Assembly: GCA_036362985.1 (NCBI GenBank)
Contig: JAYGXS010000008.1
Span: 7,448,840-7,512,839, forward strand
Length of the DNA: 64,000 nt
Direction of reading: 5' to 3'
DNA from: Ligula intestinalis
Lineage: Eukaryota > Platyhelminthes > Cestoda > Diphyllobothriidea > Diphyllobothriidae
Below are positions 33,345 to 44,385 of the stretch, piece by piece. The translations under genes and the position numbers were made by a program. Position 1 is the first letter of the stretch; each line of letters opens with the position of its first letter. The notes beneath the pieces were generated by a model. It made no database searches. It saw only the letters and a program-made list of their open reading frames with translations, and was not told the origin of the DNA.

Positions 33345-33535
33345 ACGTCCTCGATAGCTCAGTTGGCTAGTGTTGGCTGTACTGAAGGCTCCAATATGTC
33401 GGTGTTGGGCTCCGACCAAAGGTCGAGAGTTCGAGGCTCGAGTTAGGCACCACTTGGGTCTAGGTATGGCTGACTGACGACGGCTAATAAGCCCGCAATG
33501 GCCATTCCGGGCTCCCTTGTCTTTGCTGGTAATAA
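33345..33535 (+). mobile_element. tRNA-derived SINE, family B
   Basis: A-box-like GATAGCTCAGTTGGCTAG, B-box-like GAGTTCGAGGCTCG, then CTGACGACGGCTAATAAGCC, CGCAATGGCCATTCCGGGC and CCTTGTCTTTGCTGG. It is the most complete copy of the family here. The mariner MITE lies 3 bases further right. Confidence 0.75.
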
Positions 33536-33537
33536 TA

Positions 33538-33922
33538 CAGGGTGTCCCAAAAAATGCATACACATTGTGGATAGTTGTAAACGTGGTGTTTGCTATAATT
33601 TCATTGCTTCACAAATGTAAAAAGTATTTACTATTAACCTTTTGTTGTTTTTTTTCAGTGCGCGTTCTCAAACTGACGTCCATTTCGATCCAGACATTGT
33701 TCTAAATATCACTCACCATACTGTACTTTTCGGTCTAAATCATCGTCATCAAGAGCATGAACTAACTTTTCCAATTGCAATGTTGCATACTGCGAGAAAA
33801 TGCAGTGAAAAAACAATAAAACGATACTTGTAAATATTTTTAAATTTTTGTAATAGCACAATTATAACAAACACCAAAATTACAACTATTTAAAATGTGT
33901 ATACATTTTTTGGAACACCCTG
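33538..33922. mobile_element. Mariner-type MITE, 385 bp, TA flanks
   Basis: Terminal inverted repeats CAGGGTGTCCCAAAAAATGC and (right, inverse) CAGGGTGTTCCAAAAAATGT extend to ACACAT. TA on both sides. No transposase was recognised in the AT-rich interior. Confidence 0.85.
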
Positions 33923-33954
33923 TATCTGCTTAGAAATTCCTGCTCGGCCGATAG

Positions 33955-34050
33955 TCCCAAGTGGGATTAAACTCCGCGGGGCTCCCGTAGGGGGAGCCTT
34001 ATACCTCAATTGGCTAGAGCGTTCACTATACTGAAGTCCCCCCCCCCCTA
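33955..34050 (+). mobile_element. tRNA-like SINE remnant
   Basis: CCCAAGTGGGATTAAACTC resembles the S1 leader and CCTCAATTGGCTAGAGCG an A box. A run of ten C bases follows and the B box is not found. Confidence 0.4.
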
Positions 34051-35064
34051 GCTGACGTGCAGCCGAGACCGCCGAGGTTTTCACACGCTAATAGAACTTA
34101 AATATTGCATGTTTCACTGCCTGTGTAGCACAATGCACTTGCATGACGAGGCTTTTTCTGTTGCAATTCGTTTGCGCTTCAAAAAGTTACGTTCGCCATA
34201 CAAACTGGTTGGTGTATTTCTCTCAAACACACAATAGGGCCTCGGTTAGATTTGAAAATGCTGCTGCTACCACCACCACCACCGTAACTAAAGCCGCTTT
34301 TGCCAGCACAGTGCATCTGAAGTGGCTCACACATGGCTTGTTTATGCGAACCGAACGGGGATTGCATGACATGCTATTTTTATCAGTCTGATAATAGGCT
34401 GTGTTTGGCGTTCGCGTACTCTAGATCTCTAGCTGCTTAGGGGACCGTTCTAGACTTCAGATTGGTTTTTATTCCTCCCTTTGATCTTTTATTCAGAAGC
34501 AAGAACAAGGCATGTGACGCGGTTCTATGATTGGAAAGGATTAGAAAAAATATAAATAGCACACCTACAAAAGTTAGAAAACAGCGGGATAAAGTCAGTT
34601 TACGCGTGAGCAAGATGGAGAAGCCAAAGAGGGCTCAGTTCCCCAAAAGGGGGACAACCAACTCTAGAGTAAACAGTATGGTGTTGACCAATATACAGAA
34701 TGTCATGTAATGTCACGCTAAGAACAAGTCAACAAGATAGGCCGAGCAAAATAGCCACGTTATAACGAACTCAGTCGTCTACGCCTACCGGAGTAAAACA
34801 ATGGCAGCGTTCCAAATATCAGCAGTTACTGGTCTCATGACTCACATCAGTTGGAATGTTCCCTGTAACAGTTAATAAGCAAACTTAAACACATGAAGGT
34901 AAATGTAATTTAAGAAAATGTCTGGCAAACAGAACCATTATATTGCTTTCATCATCCCCGGAAGAGGAAGAAGACGGGGCCGTTTCTGAGACCAAGGTGT
35001 ATTTATGCTGGCGTTTGAAAAGCATTCTCGTTTCCATCGTCCGAACGTAGTCGAGTGAGTCTGT

Positions 35065-35895
35065 CTAACCATTAGCTATGCCCGATGCCCGCGTGTCAAT
35101 CGATTGTACCGATCGATTGCTGGTGGCTGTTTGAATTGTTCGCACCCTCGCGGGCGACTCCATGAGGTTTGTCAAGTCGTTTGTGTGCATCTTGAGCGTT
35201 TCCACTTTCTTCGCTGCCGACCATTGGCCCTGTGTATCTTCCTTCGCCCCACCAACTGCTCCGTTCTGAGCAGATGTCAGTCTTGTGCGGAGCGCTTGGT
35301 AAGCGAGATAAAGGTCCATGGCTCTGTTGAGTGTGCCAGTCGAGGACCCACTTTCTAGCGGCAATCTGGCCATCTTGTCATTGGTTCGGCCTATTAACCT
35401 TGTTTTTTCAAAGGCGAACGTGTGGTTTTTTTGCTGTAGCTGGTCATAGACCTTAGGCAACTTATATTTGCGGTTGATTGCGAGCTGATGTTCATGCAAC
35501 CTTGTGCCAAGGCGTCTGCTCGTTTCACCGACATACCTTACATCGCAGCTTTGGCATGGTATGCTGTAGCCCACTGCTGCTTGTTCTGTCAATGGTAGCG
35601 GGTCTTTGGGCCTCGTGATCTGCCGTCTGATGGTTGGCTCTGGCCTATGAGCCACACCGATCCCGAGTGGTTTCACGATTATTGCAGTTGTCTCTGATAC
35701 GTTCTTCACGAGCCAGAACTTTAAGTCTCCTTGTTTCGGCCGTTTAAGGTGAGGCTTCTTAAGGCACTTGTGTATGAAGGACTTTGGATAACCGTTGGCT
35801 TGAAATAGCATGTGCGGATATTTAATCTCCATTATAATTTGTTGTGTAGAAATAAAAGTACGAAAACGGTCGGGATAGAATGACATTACGTACAA
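35065..35895 (-). CDS. Penelope-like element: linker and GIY-YIG endonuclease, RT missing
   Basis: Open minus frame of about 275 codons from the left part of the linker. LFQANGYPKSFIHKCLKKP is the RT thumb/linker. The nuclease core reads GYSIPCQSCDVRYVGETSRR and LGTRLHEHQLAI: the GIY-like SIP and the YVG half, Arg and His-x-x-x positions typical of PLE nucleases (Cys-x-x-Cys present). KNHTFAFEKTRLIGR and LPLESGSSTGTLNRAMD form the C-terminal end. No stop interrupts it, which is unusual among PLE copies here. The RT is absent, so the copy is 5'-truncated. 34930-35060 is its 3' tail with a worn hammerhead core. Confidence 0.85.
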   Translation of the reverse strand: MYVMSFYPDRFRTFISTQQIIMEIKYPHMLFQANGYPKSFIHKCLKKPHLKRPKQGDLKFWLVKNVSETTAIIVKPLGIGVAHRPEPTIRRQITRPKDPLPLTEQAAVGYSIPCQSCDVRYVGETSRRLGTRLHEHQLAINRKYKLPKVYDQLQQKNHTFAFEKTRLIGRTNDKMARLPLESGSSTGTLNRAMDLYLAYQALRTRLTSAQNGAVGGAKEDTQGQWSAAKKVETLKMHTNDLTNLMESPARVRTIQTATSNRSVQSIDTRASGIANG

Positions 35896-36954
35896 AAACA
35901 AAGGAGCTTGGAGAAGCCATTTCTGCCTCATTGTGCCCCACCCGAGGTTCGAAACCGCGCGACCTTGTTAGTACGACACTCTTGCCACTGCGTAATGGTT
36001 TCGAACGGGAATATACACAGGGGCAGATGAGTGCTCACAGATCGGTTACAGGACTCACTTTTCCCATTGTGCGTTCGTGTTCGCTCTTAAGCACCGCTAA
36101 CATCCGCACAGCGAATAATAATAATGTAAATATTGCTTGTCTTCGTTGACGATTTTATTTCTGTAAATATTTCAACCGAACACGCCTACTTGCGTAGAGT
36201 GACATAGTCTGCAGTGGCCATTCGGCGCCCACACCAGACAATTATTGATTTATCTAAACGTTCAAACTTTTGTTTTGTACACACGCCATAACTAGCCCCC
36301 CCATATTTGTTGCTGTTTCCTATCTCTGACAATGGACTCGTGTAGGAGTTCGAAAGCTCAGACTAATAAAACTACCCGGGATGCGAACCTCTGCCTCAAT
36401 TCGTGGGAGTGACATTACCGGCAATGCTGTTGATAAACAAACGGTTTGGCCAAGAGATACCGCACGCCTTTTATGATAACGTTTGTCAACTTGACTGTCC
36501 GAGGATGTGCATTTGATCGAAATTGCTGTATTTTGCCCTTCCCCACCCCGAACAGGACATGGGGACGCTCCTCTCCCCTCGTCCGCACTCGGTATAGGTA
36601 ATCTTGCGTCATCTTCGAGAAGGGCCACATATTCCGGCGTGTTCATACTTAATTCCCTCCTCTCTAGCGAAAACTCACCTGTGTTGCGGGCGGTGTCAGT
36701 TCCCATGCCCTGCCTTTGGGACATGTAAACAATTCCTACATTGCGCTCGCATTCTGCTGCTACCGCGACTAAAAAGAAGGGTGTAGGTGGGGGGGGGGGG
36801 GATGGTCAGCCAGCGTCGTCAGCTTCTGCGCCCAGTCCTACTTAAAGTGAAAGCGAAGCAGGAGGGCGCAACTCGCGGTTATAACAAGAAGCACACCCCA
36901 GACCAAAAGATCCACTGCCACGGCAGGAGTCGTTTACTGGATCTTATGCACTTA

Positions 36955-37208
36955 TAGACAAAGTAACTACGTCGGAGAAACCGAGAGATTGCTCCGAAGG
37001 CGAATGGTGTGAAGAGGAAAGACACTAAATCTCGGATTGCAGCTCACTCGACAGAACACTGCCATATTTTCAAATTTAAGGAGGCCGAAGTCCTCGCAAG
37101 AGCTGACAAGCGTGTGAGACGCGAGCTGCTTGAGTCATGCTTCTCAGGCCCACAGTCAAGTAAGAAGCGCAACCCCCTGCCGTTCCTATATTCTGTACCG
37201 CGACACTG
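36955..37208 (+). pseudogene. PLE GIY-YIG fragment, second subfamily
   Basis: The plus frames give NYVGETERLLRRRM, then (from 37009) KDTKSRIAAHSTEHCHIFKF and VRRELLESCFSGPQSSK. A shift lies at about 37008. 37230-37440 continues as the same 3' region found inverted at 43430-43700. Confidence 0.75.
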
Positions 37209-37559
37209 AGCAGCAGAATCAGTTATGTGGGAAGAGCCGGGCCCGGGCACAACTCCGACGACAGCAAACATAATTTTCGCGTAATTATCATGCCGGCATC
37301 CAACACGGAGGACGAAATTGCGACAATTAATGGCTCGGGCGTGGACTGCTAGGCTATCAGCGCACAAATTAGGACCCCTTCCAGCGATGGTTTTGGAAGC
37401 TGATAATTACAGTGCGCATTCGGTCGCGTGGCCACTCCAAACTATAATAACTGCGTAATCTGTACAGTCTGTAGTGTCACGGTTAAATGAGATCGCAATG
37501 TAGGTTGGCATGTCCAGAAATCCCGGAAATGCGAAGTTATTCTCGAGCTGCATACCTGA

Positions 37560-38170
37560 CCAGGAGAAGGCACCCCTAGGTATTAATGGCCATCAACCTA
37601 AAGAAGTAGACAGCTTTAAATACCTCGGGGCAAGGCTGCTACCGAATGGGCAGAGGATTGACGACATTTTTGGTTGGTTAGTAGCCGTTGTTGGATCAGG
37701 GGTTCCCACCGGAGTCCCAACTGGGTGCAGTAGGGAAACGGAGGAAAGCCGTGACCTCAGCCGGCTTGAGCCAAAGATCCTCGGGGGTGAGTTGCGTGCC
37801 TGGCCGGGAAATGCAGGCGAAGAGATGACGGCTGTCATGCGGAGATATGTCACAGTCGGGACAGCAGTTGGGTATGGACAGGTTGAGCCGGTGTTGGCAC
37901 TGGCGAAGGAGCATGCAGTAGCCACTGCGTAGCTGCGCCAGGGTACAGCAAGTCACCCTTGGAAGATGTCGTTCCGAGGCCGCAATCTCCCGTATGGATG
38001 CTGTTCGCTGGATTTTGTCAATCCTTCAAAAGCGCCTATGGATCCGACGCAACATCTCCATCGCCACGAAGATTCGTGTATACCGTGCATCCATCCGGTC
38101 AGTCCTCTATGGATTTGAATGCTGGTCTTTGACAACGGATGCCTGAGGAGCATCCTGCGAATTAAGTATA
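37560..38170 (+). pseudogene. RTE-like fragment split by a nested insertion
   Basis: 37600-37674 reads EVDSFKYLGARLLPNGQR, and 37985-38165 resumes with LQKRLWIRRNISIATKIRVY and LYGFECWSL. The missing link corresponds to the DEIVSRIDAARKV block, replaced by 37675-37980, a family-A non-LTR 3' end on the minus strand. 38160-38240 gives the RMRVRTHCDHIARISQAI block in another frame. Confidence 0.75.
37675..37980 (-). pseudogene. Non-LTR family A, 3' end nested in an RTE-like element
   Basis: Minus strand: CTLAQLRSGYCMLLRQCQHR, CPDCDISPHDSRHLFAC, EDLWLKPAEVTAFLRFPT, ending in the family's GGCTACTAACCAACC tail. About 305 bases, sharply 5'-truncated within the host sequence. Confidence 0.85.
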
Positions 38171-38249
38171 GTGGCTTCATCTCGAATGAGAGTCCGCACC
38201 CACTGTGATCATATCGCGAGGATATCTCAGGCCATTTAAGAAAGGTGAC

Positions 38250-38665
38250 TTGTATTTGTTACGGCTGTGATCATGCCTGATCTAACCGGCCTGAATGATG
38301 TCACGAACGGTACCCCTCCATGCGTGGCGATTGGCGGCAGCGGATCTCGAAAGCTGCACCCAGTCCCTTCTCCAGCGACGGAGGCCGAAGATAGAAGGAC
38401 CAAGAACTGCTTCCATGTCTTGACGAACGGTGTCTAGCCAAGTCTTCAGTTGCCCTCCTCTTCGACGTTTCCAGGTGGGCTGCGGTGCCGGGTCGAAGGC
38501 AGCATAGGTAAGCTCGTGGGGCGGATGATGGAGAACGTGTCCAAACCATCTCAGTCGACCGAGGGGAGCTCTACAGATACGCCGCCGCCAATCGTCGTGC
38601 ATGGAAAGGTACCGTTCGTGACATCATTGAGGCCGGCTAGAATAGACATCATCACAGCTGTTACA
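38250..38665 (-). pseudogene. RTE-like 3' end with inverted partner
   Basis: Minus frame: RRICRAPLGRLRWFGHVLHH, RRRGGQLKTWLDTVRQDMEA, GLRRWRRDWVQLSRSAAANR and GTVRDIIQAG. On the right (38575-38665) the plus strand carries the same AANRRAWKGTVRDIIEAG-like end in inverse orientation, so 3' ends face outward on both sides, as in the PLE pairs. Confidence 0.75.
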
Positions 38666-39264
38666 AGCACGAGTAAAATAATCTGTGCTCACGTCACCCT
38701 AATCTGTACGTGTAATATCTTATTCTACGATTACCTCGGGTGAAGGCTTCTCGACAGAATCCGAAACGTCAACCAAATTAACTTCTTGTTCCAGCCTCCT
38801 CCTCCTCCTCATCCCGCTAAGTAAGTGTTTTATTACTGAGCGGCCCATGCCCTTGTATCTTTTATCTGATAATCCATAGTTATACTGTTACATAAGGTGC
38901 ATGCTTAAGGGGGTTACCCGTTAGCCTAGCTGCTGACTACTCGGCGCGTTCACAGGTGGCGGATAGTTGAACGACCTTCAGTAACGGTCTGAGGAACAAG
39001 CAGTCGCAGACCAGCCGCGACAGTGCTACCAGGGCGCGGTGGGCTCAGGCCTGGCAAGCCAAAAGCCTGCAAAGTGTCGCCAAGCCTGAGGACGGCACTG
39101 CGACATGCCGAGCGTGAACTGCCATCACATAAGTTCGCTTTCCACTGCGCTGCCTTGTGGTTAGGCTATTGAGCCAGACCGCTAGCGGAGACAACCTCTA
39201 ACAAACAATCCGTGCGGCTATTGGGGACCCGCCCGTATCAAAAATGCCCAAGACACCACATGAG

Positions 39265-39302
39265 AGGCCGGCCAGATCAGGCATGATAACAGCCGTAACA
39301 AT
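39265..39302 (+). mobile_element. RTE-like 3'-end scrap
   Basis: GAGGCCGGCCAGATCAGGCA and TAACAGCCGTAACAA match the 3' terminus of the RTE-like family. Confidence 0.6.
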
Positions 39303-40173
39303 TATACTGACACAAATTGGCTTGACAATCTTTGCTCGCTAGTTGATCGCAACTTCTTTCGCTCGCGCTCTCTCTCTCTTTCTCTCGCCGTATGTGTGTC
39401 TCGCTGCATTTCGAAGTCTCGCTGTTTACGATGATCACGTGATCCGCATACCTGAACCCCGCCCCTCCGCCGACGATCGTTCACGTCCCGCCCATTGCTG
39501 TCGCCGCCGCCGCCGCCGCCGCCGTCGACACACAAATAACACGTGCCTGTCCACCCCTGCTCCCCTCCCGGCCACATTCTTTTCGCCAACCAGCTAGCTA
39601 GCTCGTTCGCTCCCAAGGCATGTCGTGTCGTGTGTGTGTGTGTACGTCTGTGTATGCATGCATTGGCTACTGCTGCTGCTGCTGCCACTGTGGCCCAACC
39701 TAGTCTACGTGACCAAGGCTCGCTCTCGCACTCTTGCTCTCTCTCCCGTTTATGCGCAAATGCGCTGCGCTGCACAACACCACCTGCCGCACACTCGGCT
39801 GTCGTCGTCGTCGTGGTGGTGGACGCGCCAGCACTTGACGCCCCCCGGATTTAGGAGCTAGTCCATTTCGCGTGGGGGGGGGGGGGCTTCCAGCACAGGC
39901 TTAATCCTGCCGCTGCTGTTGCTGCAGCTGGCCGTTACACCACACACTCTCTCTGTGCATGTGCGTGTGTGTAAAGTTTTGTCAACGCATTCAAAATCGA
40001 GGCGTGCCCCGAGGGTGCTAGAAGTAGTGCGTACATGCTGCCGCACGATCACATTGTCGCCGCCACCCCCGCGCTTGGTTGAGATAGTTAGAAACCTTGC
40101 TTATTTCACATGGGAGGGGCCTCCACGCGCGGAGCTTGGGTTGTACCTTGTGTGTGTGTGTGTGTGTGTGAGG

Positions 40174-41165
40174 CAACTGTTGCCAACTGGACCCGATTTC
40201 AGATCTGAGAGCTGTCAGTTCTGCCTGCCTATGGACTGAGGACAATTAACAGACCAGAAATGGTCATCAATAATATCTGTTTGTGCCTGTCGGCTGCATC
40301 GGTATGCATTGCTGTCTGGTAAGCCACATGCAATGACCCCCAATGCGCGACAGAATTTAGTGCAAGGGCAAAACACAGGCAACGATGGGATAGATATCTG
40401 ACAGGCAAAGACTTCTGTGTACCAAGGACAAAGTGATAAATGTGGTTTTATGAGGAGAGGATAAAGCAAACTGACAGAGATACCGAATCAAAATTTATCC
40501 ACAGGAGGGGGACGTCAGGTCGTATCTTGTGTGAACCAACTGCTGCCAACTGGACCAGATTTTAGATCTGGGAGCTGTCAGTTCTGCCTGCCTATGGACT
40601 GAGGACAATTAACAGACCAGAAATGGTCATCGATAATATCTGGTTGTGCCTGTCGGCAACCTCTTACGCATTGTTCACTGGTAAGCGACTCTGAAACCAC
40701 TGTAATGAGCGACAGAGTTTAGTGCTAGGGCAAAACGGTGTCAACGATAGAATGGATCCCTGACAGGCAGCGGCTCCTGTGTACCAAGGGCGCGATACTA
40801 TAAGGGGTTTTATAGGGATAGTGTACAGCAAACGGACACAGAAATAGCTGCTTTCGTAAATCAAAAGTTATCCATGAGAGGAGGGCGTTAGGCTGTATCC
40901 TGTGTGAGCCAACTGTTGCCAACTAGACCTGTGGGCTGTCAATTCTGCCTGACTGAGGACTGAGGACAGACCAGAAATGGTCATCGATAATGCTTCGTTG
41001 TGCCCGTCCTCAAACTGTTATGTATTGATGACTAGTAAGTGACTCTGCAACACCCTCAGGGCAAAACGGGGGTAGCGACAAGAAGAAAATTTGACAGATG
41101 GAGCCTCAGCGCATGGTGATAAATGGGGTTGTTAGGGGTAGCGTACAGAGAAATAGCTGCAAGTG
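40174..41165. repeat. ~365-bp tandem array, 2.7 units
   Basis: CAACTG-TGCCAACT-GACC recurs at 40174, 40537 and 40910 (363 and 373 bp). Each unit contains CTGTCAGTTCTGCCTG, GACTGAGGACAATTAACAGA, CCAGAAATGGTCATCRATAA, GTGTACCAAGG and AGAAATAGCTGC. The GACTGAGGAC..ACCAGAAATGGTCAT block resembles the tail of SINE family B. A (TG)n tract precedes the array at 40150. Confidence 0.85.
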
Positions 41166-42069
41166 GAAGCGAATATGCGAGCCCCAGGTTCTTGTTGCAA
41201 ATTAGACAAAGTCGCGATCACAGGGGTAGCATTTATATTAGTTTGAGTTTTCGGTCCCATACAAGAGGCCATCAACAGAGAAAATGAGAGTACAGCAAGA
41301 ATCGGCATCTCTTGTAGTCCAGCCATGTGAAAATGGGGGATGGAAGAGGAGATAGCATTCGTGGTTGGTTGAGCCCACGTTCACGTCGTCTGGGCGCGCG
41401 TCCTTGATGTAATGATGTGCGTCTTTGGCGTTGTGGCATGCGTCCTTGGACATGAATTAGGACCTGCTTCTTGGTCGCGCGAAAGGACACAATAACAGGA
41501 CGGTATATACACGTGCCTGCTGGTGTAGTTGGAGTTTGACACCCATGCCTCCAGTAGTTCTCACCTTGTCATATTACTGGCTCACGCCTTTATCCATGTG
41601 CCCGTGTAGTTCAATTCGTGGGCTTTCGCGAATCGAAAGTTAATTTATAAGATGCAAAAGCACGAAGGCGCAATCTGAAATACTAGAAACTAAACCTGTA
41701 ATTTGGCAAAAAACAAACGCGAAAACCGAGGGCGCTGATTGGGTGTTCCGAGCGAACTATGATCCCGGTCCATAATGACCAATTAAATTGAAGATGAAGA
41801 AGGTATCGTTAACTCGGAACCCCGTGATGTCTACAAAGGAACCTGCAATTGCAAGTTTGCTAGCCTAGCTTCTACCACCAATCTGTAACCCTTAAGTCTA
41901 TTAGCCCCAACCGTAGCCTCCATCTTAACCTCAGTCCCCAATTCTAACGTCTAACTCTAACTCCACCACTAAGCTTAACCCTAGTGGTCTCGCTTCAGGG
42001 GCCTGTCGGAGAATGAGCAAGAGCGTGAAGTGATAAAATAAGCCTAACAAAATAGTACAATTATTTTAT

Positions 42070-42300
42070 ACCAGGTTTGAGTTAACCAAATTGTAAAAAA
42101 ACACGGGGCGTTCGGTGGGATTTGAACCCGCATAATAGGAAAGGCCTCTACCGGAAGCCAACGCTCTAACCACTTGAGCTACAAACGCCCCACCTTGCGG
42201 TAGAGCATTAGCCTCCGGCAAAGGCTTTCTCTGATGCGCGGGTTCAAATCCCGCCAAACGCCTAGAGTTTTTCACACTTGGGTCAACTCAAATTAAGCAA
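42070..42300. mobile_element. Inverted pair of tRNA-derived SINEs (S1)
   Basis: Left copy minus (42186-42070), right copy plus (42187-42300), meeting at the GGGGCG/ACCTTG junction. Each has B box GGTTCAAATCCC and the tail TTTTTCACACTTGGGTCAAC (right) or its diverged inverse (left). The tRNA-like fold has an AGCCT/AGGCT anticodon-type stem with loop CCGGCAA (no U33) and an oversized variable region, so it is not a normal tRNA. Confidence 0.75.
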
Positions 42301-42359
42301 ATCTGCCAAACAAACTTAATAATTTAATCTTCATTGGGTCGATTCTACCCGCACAACTT

Positions 42360-42645
42360 TGCCGCTCGTATGGAATCCACCAATACGGAGCAGCAAGCTG
42401 ACTGCCCAAGCAGGATTTCCTAAGCAATGATTTAGAATCCAACAGAATGACTACTAGGCTGACTTAATCATTAGGAGGTTTGGGAGATTTGCTTAATTTG
42501 AGTTGATCCACTTGTAGCTCAAGTGGTTAGAGAGTTGGCTTCCGGCAAAGGCCTCTTCTACTATGCGGGTTCAAATTCCGCCTAACGCCTCGATTTTTTT
42601 CACAATTGAGTCAACTCAAATTAAGCAAATTTTTTCCAACCTAAT
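42360..42645 (+). mobile_element. tRNA-derived SINE (S1), plus copy
   Basis: A leader (CGTATGGAATCCACCAATAC, GCTGACTGCCCAAGCAGG) precedes CACTTGTAGCTCAAGTGGTT, GGCTTCCGGCAAAGGCC, B box GGGTTCAAATTCCGCC and tail TTTTTTTCACAATTGAGTCA. 42490-42515 repeats the tail's AATTTGAGTTGAT-CAC end, suggesting a short direct duplication around the tRNA part. Confidence 0.65.
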
Positions 42646-43049
42646 AATACCAGGTTCCTTAGATTCTCACTAAAAGTCACAACGCTAATTTCAATCTCGC
42701 CCTGCGCCGTTCTTATCATCGCACTGAATAATTTCCTCTGAGCCAGCACGTTAGTAGTCCAGTGGGTAAGCGTCGCGCCTAACTAGCTCGCTTTCAGGTG
42801 TACAAAGTGTGACGCATCGATGACTCATCACAGAAATAAGCTAATCTGACTAATGCGCCGGTATGACTGGCCTTGTTGTTGATGTCCACCCCGGAGGGTG
42901 GTAACTACTCCGGAATCTTTTGACTGAATTCTAACAGTTGCCCTCGAAAGAAACCTACGCCGCATGTAGATTGGGTTTCTCATCCGATTTTTTACCTCCT
43001 CCACCAGACATACCACAACTGGCCCAGTGAGCACGGCGCCACGGTCCAG

Positions 43050-43119
43050 GTGGATCCTTGCTTCGACTCTACCGGGGGATTTGATCGGCGACACCTGGAG
43101 GACTCACTGGCTGCTCTTG
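43050..43119 (+). CDS. STK11: LKB1-like kinase, exon 7 (70 nt, residues 750-773)
   Basis: This short exon was found by phase: ACGGTCCAG|GTGGATCC acceptor and CTCTTG|GTAGGC donor enclose 23 codons (VDPCFDSTGGFDRR, HLEDSLAAL) plus one G. Exon 6 ends in phase 0, exon 8 needs exactly one donated base, and the joined codon G-GC gives Gly, so AALG-IMDYGDP reads through. Exon 6 joined directly to exon 8 would hit a stop after about 38 codons. The polypyrimidine tract is only moderate. The evidence is circumstantial but all three constraints agree. Confidence 0.72.
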
Positions 43120-43429
43120 GTAGGCCTTATTTCATTTCTTACATATCGTTCTCTCCCTCCCTCTCTCTTCACTTGAAAGTGAACTTTTTGTGTGATCGTT
43201 GTTTGATTTCAACAGTGGTTACGTACAGTCCCTAATCCCCCCCCCCCACAGCGCCTCCACTCTCGGACAGAAGGCTCACGTGATTGGGTCGTTGATATTT
43301 AATCGTCCTGCCTCCTATCCTATCACCCGTTTGGTTATGGAGTGGGGCTTAGAACGAGGACGGTAAACTTGAATAGCCAGCCCTTTGTCCTTAAAAGCTG
43401 ACCGTCCTTGAATATAAACTCGGGGTGGG

Positions 43430-43980
43430 TGCGTAGCTTCGGTGCCCGGCCATCAGGGCTTGCAAATCTGTACACTTGAATGCACACTAACGTCTGAAGT
43501 GGCCACGCGACCGGATGCGCAGTATAATTATCAGTTCTTGTAACCACGGCTGGGGGAGTCGTAATTAGTGATGGCTTGGCTATCCGCTTTCGCGCTGTTA
43601 CTTGTCGTGATTTCGTCATTCGTGTTGGATACGGGCTCAATAATTACGAGACCATTATGTTCGCTGTCGTTGGAGTTGTTAATGGGCCTGGCCATTCGCA
43701 CGTGACTGATTCGTCCGCTCGGACAATGACTCAGTAGGAAGTATTGGAACGGAAAGTCTTTGTTCTTGTAAATTGACTGTGAGCGTGAGCACCATGACTC
43801 GAGCAGCTTACCCTCATTCTGATAACGGTTTCTTCTGCTGTGGTTGACCCGGAAACCTCGGGGTAGTTTGGTAGGGCCTTATATGAAGTCTTCTTCAAGT
43901 CCGAGATAAATGTACGATTTTCTTGGTAAACGCACAGTCTGCAGCTTGTGGGTTGGCTCAAAATTGCTCGCTACCCAAAA
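43430..43980 (-). pseudogene. PLE fragment, second subfamily
   Basis: The inverse of 43745-43820 matches the plus strand at 37110-37190 (AGCTGCTCGAGTCATG, CCGTTCCAATACTTCCT vs AGCTGCTTGAGTCATG, CCGTTCCTATATTCTG), the end of the GIY-YIG region. 43490-43540 (inverse of GATGCGCAGTATAATTATCA) matches 37390-37440. No intact frame. Confidence 0.6.
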
Positions 43981-44014
43981 AATTTAAAATGTCCCTGGGC
44001 ATAACATGTAAAGA

Positions 44015-44385
44015 AAGGCATGTCCCAGAAGTAACTGACCCTTTTGATTTGCCAATAAAACGAAGACTATTAACGCTAGGATATTGAAACTTGTTTTTTT
44101 CGAAAGAAAACCTTTTTATGCTTTATTAGAACTAGGTTTTGAATATAATGTCTTTTAAATTATGGCCATGGGAGTTTTGACAACTTAGGGTTCGTTTATT
44201 TGTCGTTTGCATAACGTTCAGGCGATAGTTGTCTTATTTCAGAAAAAATGTTGTTTTTAAGTTCTTGCAGATTTGTTTGATTTGGATTTGTTTTCTTTCG
44301 AATAAAACAAGTTTCAATATCCTAGCGTTAATAGTTTTCGTTTTATTAGCAAATCAAAAGGGTCAGTTACTTCTGGGACACCCTG
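44015..44385. mobile_element. Mariner-type MITE with ~85-bp terminal inverted repeats
   Basis: The right end (inverse) reads CAGGGTGTCCCAGAAGTAAC then TGACCCTTTTGATTTGC, AATAAAACGAAAACTATTAA and CGCTAGGATATTGAAACTTG. The left arm repeats this with few changes, though its extreme end is mutated (GGCATGTCCC). The interior is AT-rich without coding signal. Confidence 0.8.

Larger units (their letters stand above)
32462..43049. other. Intron 6
   Basis: GTAAGG donor, GCCACGGTCCAG acceptor. It contains SINEs (32690-32960, 33345-33535, 42070-42640), a mariner MITE (33538-33922), a PLE GIY-YIG ORF (35065-35895), PLE and RTE scraps with a nested family-A end (36955-38665), a GC-rich (CGC)n stretch near 39500, and a tandem array (40174-41165). 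Nothing recognised in 34100-34900, 35900-36950, 38800-39260 and 41170-42060. Confidence 0.6.

Noticed and set aside
39302..39861. GC-rich overlapping frames around a (CGC)n tract
   Set aside because: Open on several frames because of composition; no motif. A CpG-island-like promoter was considered but nothing else supports it.
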